Assembly: GCA_017995595.1 (NCBI GenBank)
Contig: JAGOIO010000063.1
Span: 1 to 7,684, forward strand
DNA: 7,684 nucleotides
Reading direction: 5' to 3'
From: a bacterium
GTDB lineage: Bacteria > Cyanobacteriota > Vampirovibrionia > Gastranaerophilales > Gastranaerophilaceae
Shown here: positions 1 through 6,372 of the stretch, piece by piece
How the letters are laid out: every line of letters begins with the position of its first letter
Numbering within the stretch: the stretch's first letter is position 1
Notes under the pieces: generated by a model
Told to the model about the DNA's origin: nothing
The model's input: only the letters and a program-made list of their open reading frames with translations
Databases searched by the model: none
Made by a program: the position numbers and the translations under genes

Positions 1-1859
1 CATTCATGAATGGCGGAAGCTCCGAATATTTTGATGCAGGTACAGGTGCTGAAACTCCTGCTGTAGATAAAACTACAGCTTCTTCTGCAGCTTCGGCTAC
101 TCAAAAAACTGTTTATATCAAAGATATTCAAATTGAGGGTGCGAATGTCGTAAAAAATGATTATATCTTAAATAAGCTAAATATAAAAAGAGGCGATAAA
201 TATGACAGAGATTTGATTCAAAAAGGTTTAAAGTCAGTTTATCAATCAGGCTTTTTTACCGATAAAATGAAAGCTATTCCTGTTCAAAATACTGATGGCT
301 CTGTAAATTTAAAAATTATATTAGAAGAAAATACACCTGTAACGGATTTTACAGTTGATGGAAATTCTGCTGTTTCTACTGCAGAACTTTTGCCGTTTTT
401 AACTCAGTTGAAAGGTGAACCTCAAAATATTACTGATATTAATGATTCTATTGCTAAAATTCAAGATTATTATTCTTCAAAAGGCTATATTTTAGCTCGT
501 GTAGATTCATTAGAAGATGACCCTGACGGAACTTTAAATGTTCATATTAACGAGGGTGTTATTAATAAAATAATGATTTCAGGTAACGAAAAGACCAAGG
601 ACTTTATTATTGCAAGAAATGTCTTAACTCAAGCAGGTGATGTGTATAATGAAAATCAAATAAAAGAAGATTTGGTAAGATTATATGCAACGCAAGCTTT
701 CAAAGACGTAAAACGAGATATTGAACCTTCTCCTGATGTGCCTGATAAATATGATGTAACTATTCAAGTAGAAGAACAACGTACAGCTTCAATTTCTGTA
801 GGTGGTGGTTTGGATTCTGCAACAGGTATTTTTGGATCTGTCGGAATTTCTGATAACAACTTCAGAGGTTTAAATCAAAGAGTAGGTTTAAATGTTTTAG
901 CAGGTTCAGGTGTTATTCTTAACGATTCATCTATTTTGGATAGAATGAATTTCCAAGCAGAATTAAGCTTCTTTGAACCATATTTCTTTTCAGCAGATAA
1001 TTCTTTGATGTCTAAAGTATTCTTTAGAGACTTTGGTAGTTATCAGGTTCCGTTAGCTATTGAAAAAAGAATTGGTGCTGAAGCAACGATTGCTCACCGA
1101 GTAAAATCTAATAAACATTTATCTTCAACTTTCTCTTTAGGTTTAGAGCATGTTAGTGTTGATGAAGGTGATGCTTATGATATCGCTCAGCTATACAGCA
1201 AATACGGTATTCCTATTTCTGAACGTGCAAAACAGTTACAGGGTGGAACTTTCTTATCACTTAGTCCCGGTGTAACTTATGATACAAGAGATTCTGCATT
1301 GAATCCTCGCCATGGTATAATTGCAAATGCAAGATTTGATGAGGATATATCTTTAGGAAACTTTGATTATACTTATGGTAAATTAACAGGATCGATTAAA
1401 AAATATGTACCAATCGGAAAGAAATCATCTTTATCTTTCTTAGCAAGAGCCGGTGGAAAAATTCACGGCGATATGCCTGAAGTTATGGCTTATCACTTAG
1501 GTGGACCTTATTCTATAAGAGGTTTCAAGATGAGTGGTGTAGGTACAGGCGATTCTTTTGTGATGGGTTCTGTTGAGTTGGCAACTCCAATTCCATTTGT
1601 GGATAAGTTGAAAGCTCACTTCTTGGACAATGTTCGTGTAACGTTCTTTGTTGATGCGGGTAAGATGTTTGGACCTACCGTTACAGATACAATCTATGAC
1701 CGACCAATGCAAGCTGTTACTGCCGGTGTTGGCTTGAAGGTATTTATTCCTGGAATGGGACCTTTGGCTATAGACTACGGTATTCCTGTTATAAACCCTG
1801 GTGCTGACGGTTCTAAGCATGGATACTTCACTTTTGGTGTCGGAGATATGATGTACTAA
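1..1859 (+). CDS. bamA: BamA/Omp85-family outer-membrane protein assembly factor (5'-partial)
   Basis: Outer-membrane beta-barrel insertase that folds other barrel proteins into the outer membrane. The first ATG in view is at 6, but the frame is open to the window edge and no signal peptide is visible, so the true start is probably upstream; residue numbers below count from that ATG. A low-complexity Ser/Thr/Ala linker (about 8-34) is followed by three POTRA-like repeats (about 36-108, 111-184, 185-258), each with the hydrophobic-x-G-N/A pattern near its start. The C-terminal barrel (about 261-617) has the YDTRDSALNPRHG strand motif (425-437), the IRGF form of the conserved L6 (V/I)RG(F/Y) motif (504-507), FVDAGKMF (548-555) and a terminal aromatic residue (Tyr617). 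Three POTRAs resemble cyanobacterial Omp85 rather than the five of proteobacterial BamA. The downstream skp/ompH neighbour fits the classical bamA-skp pair. Family assignment is very secure; BamA versus another Omp85 paralogue is slightly less so. Confidence 0.93.
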   Translation, partial: FMNGGSSEYFDAGTGAETPAVDKTTASSAASATQKTVYIKDIQIEGANVVKNDYILNKLNIKRGDKYDRDLIQKGLKSVYQSGFFTDKMKAIPVQNTDGSVNLKIILEENTPVTDFTVDGNSAVSTAELLPFLTQLKGEPQNITDINDSIAKIQDYYSSKGYILARVDSLEDDPDGTLNVHINEGVINKIMISGNEKTKDFIIARNVLTQAGDVYNENQIKEDLVRLYATQAFKDVKRDIEPSPDVPDKYDVTIQVEEQRTASISVGGGLDSATGIFGSVGISDNNFRGLNQRVGLNVLAGSGVILNDSSILDRMNFQAELSFFEPYFFSADNSLMSKVFFRDFGSYQVPLAIEKRIGAEATIAHRVKSNKHLSSTFSLGLEHVSVDEGDAYDIAQLYSKYGIPISERAKQLQGGTFLSLSPGVTYDTRDSALNPRHGIIANARFDEDISLGNFDYTYGKLTGSIKKYVPIGKKSSLSFLARAGGKIHGDMPEVMAYHLGGPYSIRGFKMSGVGTGDSFVMGSVELATPIPFVDKLKAHFLDNVRVTFFVDAGKMFGPTVTDTIYDRPMQAVTAGVGLKVFIPGMGPLAIDYGIPVINPGADGSKHGYFTFGVGDMMY

Positions 1860-1899
1860 TTTTATGTTAATAAGTAAATAAGTAAAAATATAAAACATT

Positions 1900-1906
1900 A
1901 AGGAGG
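1900..1906 (+). promoter_or_regulatory. Strong ribosome binding site of ompH
   Basis: AAGGAGG lies four bases before the ATG at 1911. It is the closest match to the Shine-Dalgarno consensus in the window and fixes the start codon. The 51-base gap after bamA shows no convincing promoter or terminator, so co-transcription with bamA is likely. Confidence 0.8.
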
Positions 1907-1910
1907 TTTT

Positions 1911-2360
1911 ATGAAAAATTTAAAAGTTATGTTCTTGGCGATTGCTATAATGATGTTCTCTTCAGCTTTTTCAGTCGCTAATGCACAAGGTATAGGTTTT
2001 ATTAATTATAAGAAAGTTCAAGATAACTATAATTATGCAAAAGATGCTATGAAAGAGGTTGATGCAAAAGGTTTGGAATTGCAACAATACTTAGTTGATA
2101 AAGAAAAAGAATTCAAAACTATAGAAACACCTGTTCAAAAGAAAAATTTTGAAGAAAAAACTGCAAAAGAATTTAAAGCAAAACAAGATTCTTATTTAGA
2201 TTACAAAACAAAAAAAGAATCTGATGTTTTTGACAAAATTCAATTAGCTGCAAAGCAAGTTATGATTGAACAAAAATTAGATACGATTATTGATTACAGA
2301 GTAATCTTTGTTGGCGGAATTGATGTTACAGATTTAGTTTTGCAAAAATTAAATAAATAG
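1911..2360 (+). CDS. skp: OmpH/Skp-family periplasmic chaperone
   Basis: Small periplasmic holdase that, in the Skp family, carries unfolded outer-membrane proteins to BamA. The 149-residue length is typical. Residues 1-25 form a clear Sec signal peptide (Lys2 and Lys5, hydrophobic core 6-16, cleavage site ANA before Gln26). The mature protein opens with IGFINYKKVQ, matching the first strand of the family ('iGvvd..kv'). It then runs as a Lys/Glu/Gln-rich helical region (about 35-125), expected to form the tentacle coiled coil. It ends with a strand-and-helix element, VIFVGGIDVTDLVLQKLNK, matching the family pattern 'v.y...iDiT..v...ln'. It follows bamA by 51 bases with a strong ribosome site, consistent with joint expression. 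In many Gram-negatives lpxD and fabZ come next; here they are replaced by a nucleoside phosphorylase. Confidence 0.9.
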   Translation: MKNLKVMFLAIAIMMFSSAFSVANAQGIGFINYKKVQDNYNYAKDAMKEVDAKGLELQQYLVDKEKEFKTIETPVQKKNFEEKTAKEFKAKQDSYLDYKTKKESDVFDKIQLAAKQVMIEQKLDTIIDYRVIFVGGIDVTDLVLQKLNK

Positions 2361-2379
2361 TTTTTTATAATGGTTTTTA

Positions 2380-2414
2380 AATAGGCGGATTTTACTTATG
2401 TAAATCCGCTTATT
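2380..2414 (+). terminator. 13-bp hairpin between ompH and the phosphorylase gene (possible weak terminator)
   Basis: Bases 2380-2392 pair with 2402-2414 (core GCGGATTT/AAATCCGC, one G-T pair) around a 9-base loop. The tail (TATTATGTTT) is T-rich but not a clean T-run, so termination may be partial. A perfect TATAAT at 2366-2371 just before it lacks a well-spaced -35 (TTGCAA at 2340-2345 leaves 20 bases). If that promoter were real, the hairpin would instead sit at the very 5' end of the downstream mRNA. Confidence 0.55.
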
Positions 2415-2439
2415 ATGTTTAAAATAAGGAGTTTAAAGC

Positions 2440-3744
2440 ATGCGAATAGTTGATTTAATTGATAAGAAGAAACGTAATGGGTGTCATAGTAAGGAAGAAA
2501 TAAATTTTATAGTTGATTCCATGATGAATGGTTCTGCTCCTGATTATCAAATTTCAGCTTGGTTAATGGCAGTTTATTTTAATGGTATGACTGACAAGGA
2601 AACTTCTTATTTGACTGATGCAATTATAAATTCAGGTGAAACAGTAGATTTAAGCGAAATTTCAGGAAATGTTTTGGATAAACATTCAACAGGTGGAGTT
2701 GGAGATAAGGTTACATTGACATTAATTCCTTTACTTGCCTCTTGTGGCATTCCTATTGCAAAACTTTCAGGAAAAGGACTTGGTCATACCGGTGGAACAA
2801 TTGACAAGTTGGAGGCTATTCCAGGATTAAGTACGCAGTTATCTATTGATGAATTAATAGAACAAGTAAAAAAAATAAATGTTGCGATAGGTTCTCAAAC
2901 AAAAAATTTGACACCTGCAGATGGTAAAATGTATGCTTTAAGAGATGTTACTGCAACAGTTGATAGTATGCCTTTGATAGCTTCTTCTGTCGTATCAAAA
3001 AAAATAGCTTCAGGAGCTAAAAATATTCTACTAGATGTTAAATATGGTTCTGGAGCTTTTATGAAAACACCTCAAGAAGCAGTTGAACTTTCAAAATTAA
3101 TGGTTAATATCGGAAAACATTTATCCAGGAATATTACAGCTGTCGTTACTTCAATGGAAGAGCCTTTAGGACGTGCTATTGGAAATTCAATAGAAGTTAT
3201 TGAGGCCATTGAATTTTTGAAGGGCAAAACATCAGGTGATTTGACTGATTTGACGTTTGATTTTGGAAAGCTTGCTCTTTTGAATCTGGGAATTGCAAAA
3301 ACAGATGATGAAGCTATAGAAATTCTTTCTGAAAAAATAAAAAATGGTGATGCTGTTGCAAAATTCAAGGAGTTAATTTCAGCTCAAGGTGGGAATCCAA
3401 ATGTCGTTGATGATTACAAAATATTTGAACAACCAAAATTTAAAATTGAAGTAAAGGCTCAACAAGACGGATATGTATCAAAAATTGATGCATATAAAAT
3501 TGCGTATGCTTGTAAACTCTTAGGTGCAGGTCGTGAGAAAAAGACTGATTCTATAGATTACAGCGTTGGAATATATCTAAACAAAAAGAGTTTAGAATAC
3601 TGTAATGCAGATGACGTTATTTGCACAATCTATTCTAATGACGAGTCCAAAGCTGAACTTGCGAAAGCATACTGCAAAGAAGCCTTTGAATTTTCAAAAC
3701 AAGAGCTTGCTGTTAAAAAGATGATATACGAAATAATAAAGTAA
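2440..3744 (+). CDS. pdp: Pyrimidine-nucleoside phosphorylase (thymidine phosphorylase family)
   Basis: Cytosolic salvage enzyme that splits pyrimidine nucleosides with phosphate into free base and (deoxy)ribose 1-phosphate. The 434-residue length fits the Bacillus-type Pdp, which accepts both uridine and thymidine. The start is supported by AAGGAG eight bases upstream and by the family-like N-terminus MRIVDLIDKK. Visible motifs: phosphate-binding DKHSTGGVGDK (80-90); family signature SGKGLGHTGGTIDKLE (110-125), with Lys112 where the PROSITE pattern has Arg; base-binding Arg168, Ser183 and Lys187 in ALRDVTATVDSMPLIASSVVSKK; VKYGSGAFMKT (200-210); and a C-terminal PYNP_C-like domain (about 335-415). 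The gene looks intact. It is flanked by a hairpin on each side, so it may be a separate transcription unit with no functional link to its neighbours. DeoA (strict thymidine phosphorylase) is the alternative; length and DKV after the glycine loop favour Pdp. Confidence 0.9.
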   Translation: MRIVDLIDKKKRNGCHSKEEINFIVDSMMNGSAPDYQISAWLMAVYFNGMTDKETSYLTDAIINSGETVDLSEISGNVLDKHSTGGVGDKVTLTLIPLLASCGIPIAKLSGKGLGHTGGTIDKLEAIPGLSTQLSIDELIEQVKKINVAIGSQTKNLTPADGKMYALRDVTATVDSMPLIASSVVSKKIASGAKNILLDVKYGSGAFMKTPQEAVELSKLMVNIGKHLSRNITAVVTSMEEPLGRAIGNSIEVIEAIEFLKGKTSGDLTDLTFDFGKLALLNLGIAKTDDEAIEILSEKIKNGDAVAKFKELISAQGGNPNVVDDYKIFEQPKFKIEVKAQQDGYVSKIDAYKIAYACKLLGAGREKKTDSIDYSVGIYLNKKSLEYCNADDVICTIYSNDESKAELAKAYCKEAFEFSKQELAVKKMIYEIIK

Positions 3745-3751
3745 TTTATCA

Positions 3752-3928
3752 TTAAGCTGCACCCTTTGCGATTTTCTTTAGTCCCATTTTGTGGGAGTAA
3801 ATATTTTTGCATGCGTAAATTTTATTAGAAAGGCAACTTAGTTCATAGTTTGTAGCAAAAACTGCGTACAAGTTATCGTAGGTACCTTTGTTTGCCTTTT
3901 CAGACAACATAAAATTGTTTGTCTCCAT
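3752..3928 (-). CDS. Possible small hypothetical protein, convergent with pdp
   Basis: I do not recognise this protein. On the minus strand an open frame begins METNNFMLSEKANK from ATG at 3928 and ends in a stop at 3752-3754, giving 58 residues; a TTG at 3946 or an ATG at 3910 are alternative starts. A GAGG (bases 3941-3944 on the complement) lies 12 bases before the 3928 ATG, a rather long spacing. For coding: the frame is open while the other strand has many stops; the composition is protein-like (Lys, Tyr, Asn and two Cys); and Asn and Tyr codons often end in C (AAC, TAC), unlike the AAT/TAT preference of neighbouring genes, which can mark a highly expressed or foreign gene. Against: it is short, a terminator-like hairpin of pdp lies inside it, and no clear promoter is seen. 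No signal peptide or membrane segment is visible. Confidence 0.35.
   Translation of the reverse strand: METNNFMLSEKANKGTYDNLYAVFATNYELSCLSNKIYACKNIYSHKMGLKKIAKGAA
3777..3808 (+). terminator. Probable intrinsic terminator after the phosphorylase gene
   Basis: TTTA-g-TCCCA (3777-3786) pairs with TGGGA-g-TAAA (3792-3801): nine base pairs with one G-G mismatch around a TTTTG loop, directly followed by TATTTTT (3802-3808). It begins 32 bases after the pdp stop. It overlaps the 3' part of the possible minus-strand gene at 3752-3928, so the two readings compete or overlap. Confidence 0.55.
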
Positions 3929-3946
3929 AAATATAGTAATCCTCAA

Positions 3947-4083
3947 ACTCTATTACATATATATAAAGTTATTTTTTTGAGAAAAATTTACTATATTTTT
4001 TAAAAATATTAAATAATATTAAAATAAAACTTGAAATTTAAATAAAAATCGTTAAGAAAATCATGTAGAAGTACATCAAATAA
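3947..4083. other. AT-rich non-coding spacer upstream of the flagellar operon
   Basis: Very AT-rich DNA with several A- and T-tracts (for example 3971-3977 and 4041-4047) and no believable gene on either strand. It contains a short inverted repeat, ATGTA-gaag-TACAT (4063-4076), just before the fliE promoter region. Such A/T tracts could act as an UP-like or curved element, but that is conjecture. Confidence 0.4.
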
Positions 4084-4112
4084 ATGATTAGTGATTAAAA
4101 AACTAATATAAT
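4084..4112 (+). promoter_or_regulatory. Candidate sigma70-type promoter of fliE
   Basis: A perfect -10 box TATAAT lies at 4107-4112. Seventeen bases upstream the -35 position reads ATGATT (three of six to consensus), so an activator may be needed. An inverted repeat ATTAGT (4087-4092)/ACTAAT (4102-4107) fills the promoter spacer and touches the -10 box, a placement typical of an operator. The expected start, near 4119, would leave a leader of about 75 bases. Confidence 0.45.
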
Positions 4113-4135
4113 CGGTGTATTTAGAGGTAAAAAAT

Positions 4136-4163
4136 TAAAGTCCCCAAATTGAGAAACCGATAC
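4136..4163 (+). promoter_or_regulatory. Candidate sigma28 (FliA/SigD)-like promoter of fliE
   Basis: TAAAGTCC (4136-4143) and ACCGATAC (4156-4163) resemble the flagellar sigma28 consensus TAAAGTTT / GCCGATAA, six of eight matches each. The spacing is 12 bases against the usual 11. Its position 32 bases before a flagellar operon makes a chance match less likely. The expected start, near 4170, would leave a leader of about 25 bases. Confidence 0.45.
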
Positions 4164-4180
4164 TGATATAGAGATATCAG
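4163..4180 (+). promoter_or_regulatory. Hairpin abutting the fliE ribosome binding site
   Basis: CTGATAT (4163-4169) pairs perfectly with ATATCAG (4174-4180) around an AGAG loop. It ends directly before the fliE Shine-Dalgarno (AAGGAAG, 4182-4188). It could shape ribosome access or be a DNA-binding dyad; a transcript starting from the sigma28-like promoter would begin inside it and lose the left arm. Confidence 0.4.
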
Positions 4181-4194
4181 AAAGGAAGCTTATT

Positions 4195-4545
4195 ATGTCT
4201 ATGTATAGTGATTTTTACCCGAGTACAGAGCATTTGATTGGTGGTATTCAACAAAACAAATTGGATACAAGATTAGATGATATGCCATCTGCAAGAATTG
4301 ATAATATGAACCAGCCGGAAGGTCCAACCTTTAAGACACTTTTGTCTAATATGGCGGGTAACTTGAATGACCAGATGAATGCTCCGGATCAAATGTTGAA
4401 AGATGTTATGATGGGGAGTAATAAGGTTGATATCCATGATGTAATGACAGCCATGGCAAAAGCAGAGTTAAACGTGAATATTGCAACGCAAGTTAAAGGA
4501 AAAGTCATACAAGCGTATGACAAAATTATGCAAATTCAGTTGTAA
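4195..4545 (+). CDS. fliE: Flagellar hook-basal body complex protein FliE
   Basis: FliE forms the junction between the FliF MS ring and the proximal rod, and is an early substrate of the flagellar export apparatus. The protein has 116 residues, close to the usual 100-115. The conserved C-terminal half is clear: VDIHDVMTAMAKAELNVNIATQVKGKVIQAYDKIMQIQL corresponds to the family pattern 'vdlHdVmiA..kA.l...la.qvr.k...AY.eIm.mqv'. Residues 1-45 are variable, as usual. The ATG at 4195 is preceded by AAGGAAG with six bases of spacing; Met3 is an alternative start. There is no signal peptide, in line with flagellar type III export. flgB and flgC, often placed just upstream, are absent here; fliE seems to be the first gene of the operon, preceded by its own promoter region. 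It is followed by fliF after 123 bases that hold an internal promoter. Confidence 0.92.
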   Translation: MSMYSDFYPSTEHLIGGIQQNKLDTRLDDMPSARIDNMNQPEGPTFKTLLSNMAGNLNDQMNAPDQMLKDVMMGSNKVDIHDVMTAMAKAELNVNIATQVKGKVIQAYDKIMQIQL

Positions 4546-4547
4546 AC

Positions 4548-4576
4548 TTAACATGGTGGGTAGAAAGTAGTATAAT
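4548..4576 (+). promoter_or_regulatory. Near-consensus sigma70 promoter between fliE and fliF
   Basis: TTAACA (4548-4553, five of six to TTGACA), exactly 17 bases, then a perfect TATAAT (4571-4576). It begins three bases after the fliE stop codon (4543-4545). It is the best promoter match in the window and should start transcription near 4583, allowing fliF and downstream genes to be expressed apart from fliE. Confidence 0.6.
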
Positions 4577-4590
4577 ATTTTTGGAGAGAA

Positions 4591-4651
4591 AACTTTTTGA
4601 CCGTAGCCCTTATACACAAAAGTCGAATGTATAAGTATTTGTAAAAAAGTT
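4591..4651 (+). promoter_or_regulatory. Nested inverted repeats in the fliF leader
   Basis: The outer arms AACTTTTT (4591-4598) and AAAAAGTT (4644-4651) are perfect complements, continued after one mismatch by AC (4600-4601)/GT (4641-4642). Within them CTTATACA (4609-4616) pairs with TGTATAAG (4628-4635) around an 11-base loop. Together they form a long two-part stem in the leader that would start near 4583. It ends seven bases before the weak fliF ribosome site (GTGAG, 4658-4662). It does not look like a terminator (no T-run follows) and I do not recognise it as a known riboswitch. Confidence 0.5.
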
Positions 4652-4668
4652 AAGTCAGTGAGACGAAA

Positions 4669-6318
4669 ATGGATTTTAAAAATTTACTTCAAAATAAAAC
4701 GATGTTGTATGGTATTATTGGTGCGATTGTTGTTGTATTAGCTATCTGTATGGCTATAGGCATTGCAGCTTCTACTCATAGTACAAACGGAAAAGATACT
4801 GCAAACGAAAAAGTTATAAAAGAAGAGTTAGATTTGTTGACTACCGATAATCTTGGAAAGGCAATTGAAATTCAGGCTTTGTTAGCAAGAGAAGGTATTG
4901 ATGCTGAGAGAAAATTAGATGGTACAAAATCAACTCTATATTTGAAAAACTATAAGCAGAGTGAAAGAGATAGAGCTTTACTTGCAATAGTAAAAAGTGG
5001 TTTAATGGACCAAAATGTTGGTTTGGAAATTTTTGATAAAGGCGATTTTACATCAACAAAAGAGGATAAAAGAATAAGACTTGCAAGAGCTATAAATGGT
5101 GAATTGTCAAGATTAATCAGAAAGATTCCTCCAATAGATGATGCTTCTGTATTTATTTCAATTCCTGAACAAACTATGTTTACTTCAATGCAAAAACCTG
5201 TTACCGCAACAGTTCAAATTACAATTCCAAGTGGTGATAAGTTAGATCAAATTAAAGTAAAAGCAATTACAAATTTGTTGTTAGGTAGTGTTACAGGTTT
5301 GACTCCTGATAATATCTCAATTACGGATACTAACGGTAATGTTTATTCAAGCATAATGGACGATGCTGATGAAATGCTGACAAAAGCTCAAGAAAATGAT
5401 AAGTACATGCAACGTAAGGTTAATGAACAATTAAGTCATTTAATCGGTAAAGGAAATTTCGTTGCAACAGTTTCTACGTTCTTAAGACAAGCTCCTGTTG
5501 AAAAATCAAGTATATTATATGATCCAAAGAGAAAAACTTCTGTAAATGAACAAACTTTCCATGAAGGTTTAGGCGATAGAAGCAATGATAGCAATTCCGG
5601 AACAAATGCTGTCAGTGTATATGTACCGAACGGATTAAGGACAGGTTCTGATTCAGCACAAAACAGAAGTTATTCAAGAAATGCACGAGAAACTCAATAT
5701 GGCGTTTCAAAAACTCAAATAAATGAATATGATAAAGCCGGAATGGTTCAAGATATTTCAATTGCTGTAACTATTGAGAAAAATTCTTTGCCACCTGACT
5801 TGGATATGGATCAATTAAAAGAACTTGTAGCCAGAGCTGCAAGTCCAAAAGTTAATCCTGATAATGTAACTATTGTTTTTGCCGATTCAATAGATCCTGC
5901 ACTTGCTGGAGATAAAGGCGAAAACTTACCAAAACCAGATGAATCAGGAAATCCGTGGTGGCTTGCGGCAGTTCTTATTGCAGTAGGTCTTGGCGGAGGC
6001 TTAAAATATTTATCATCAAAAGTAAAAGCATACCAAGAACGTCAGGCTGAAGAATTGGAATTGTTACGTGAAAAATCTTATGAACAAGAACAACAGTTGC
6101 GTGATGTGAATTTAAGAGCCGCAGAATTGACTGAAAAACAATCACAAATGGCTCAAGGTTTCATTGAACAACAACAGCAGACTCAGCAACAACAACTCCA
6201 ACAAACTTTACCATCTGCAGAATTTGATAATGCAATTATGGAATTGAAGTCTGATATTGAAGGTTTAGATGACGATGAAGCCGGTGAAAAAATAAAAAGT
6301 TGGATAGAACGCAGTTAA
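4669..6318 (+). CDS. fliF: Flagellar MS-ring protein FliF
   Basis: FliF oligomerises in the inner membrane as the MS ring, the base on which rod, export gate and switch complex assemble. The 549 residues match the family. The first membrane segment is 13-34 (MLYGIIGAIVVVLAICMAIGIA). The YscJ/FliF ring-building domain spans about 52-230, with LLAREGIDAERK, the RLARAINGELSRLIRKIPPIDDASVFISIPE stretch (137-167, matching 'ry.rALegELarti..l..v..ArVhla.P') and GSVTGLTPDNISITDTNGNV (206-225). RBM3 and beta-collar parts follow (about 230-405), including a Ser/Asn/Gly-rich loop (300-345). The second membrane segment is 430-447. The cytoplasmic tail (448-549) is a predicted coiled coil, with a run of 10 Gln in 12 residues (501-512), and ends in an acidic/amphipathic FliG-binding-like segment (518-549). 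The ribosome site is weak (GTGAG, six bases before ATG) and follows a structured leader. Confidence 0.92.
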   Translation: MDFKNLLQNKTMLYGIIGAIVVVLAICMAIGIAASTHSTNGKDTANEKVIKEELDLLTTDNLGKAIEIQALLAREGIDAERKLDGTKSTLYLKNYKQSERDRALLAIVKSGLMDQNVGLEIFDKGDFTSTKEDKRIRLARAINGELSRLIRKIPPIDDASVFISIPEQTMFTSMQKPVTATVQITIPSGDKLDQIKVKAITNLLLGSVTGLTPDNISITDTNGNVYSSIMDDADEMLTKAQENDKYMQRKVNEQLSHLIGKGNFVATVSTFLRQAPVEKSSILYDPKRKTSVNEQTFHEGLGDRSNDSNSGTNAVSVYVPNGLRTGSDSAQNRSYSRNARETQYGVSKTQINEYDKAGMVQDISIAVTIEKNSLPPDLDMDQLKELVARAASPKVNPDNVTIVFADSIDPALAGDKGENLPKPDESGNPWWLAAVLIAVGLGGGLKYLSSKVKAYQERQAEELELLREKSYEQEQQLRDVNLRAAELTEKQSQMAQGFIEQQQQTQQQQLQQTLPSAEFDNAIMELKSDIEGLDDDEAGEKIKSWIERS

Positions 6319-6358
6319 TACCGTTTAGTCGATATTAGCTTAAAAAAACAGGGTAAGT

Positions 6359-6364
6359 AGGGGA
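6359..6364 (+). promoter_or_regulatory. Ribosome binding site of the FliG-slot gene
   Basis: AGGGGA eight bases before the ATG at 6373 supports this start. The 54-base gap from fliF (6319-6372) shows no terminator. A TCGATAT at 6329-6335 resembles a sigma28 -10 box but has no TAAA at the right distance, so I do not call a promoter. Confidence 0.6.
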
Positions 6365-6372
6365 AATAAAAC

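Noticed and set aside
1497..1898. Minus-strand open frame of 133 codons
   Set aside because: Lies almost wholly inside bamA, whose protein is clearly conserved at this place (IRGF motif and last barrel strands); the antisense product has no recognisable features.
3072..3368. Minus-strand open frame of 98 codons
   Set aside because: Antisense to conserved pdp sequence; no ribosome site or family resemblance seen.
3630..3812. Minus-strand open frame of 60 codons over the pdp 3' end
   Set aside because: Overlaps pdp coding sequence, and in another frame overlaps the better small candidate at 3752-3928; composition looks like a shadow.
3947..4194. sigma54 promoter before fliE
   Set aside because: No TGGCA-N-TTGC-type pair with GG/GC at the right spacing could be found on the plus strand.
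4583..4668. Cyclic-di-GMP riboswitch in the fliF leader
   Set aside because: Considered because such riboswitches control flagellar genes, but the conserved core of the GEMM-I element is not visible; only plain inverted repeats are seen.
6319..6372. sigma28-like box TCGATAT between fliF and the FliG-slot gene
   Set aside because: The -10-like sequence has no TAAA about 15 bases upstream, so it is probably chance.
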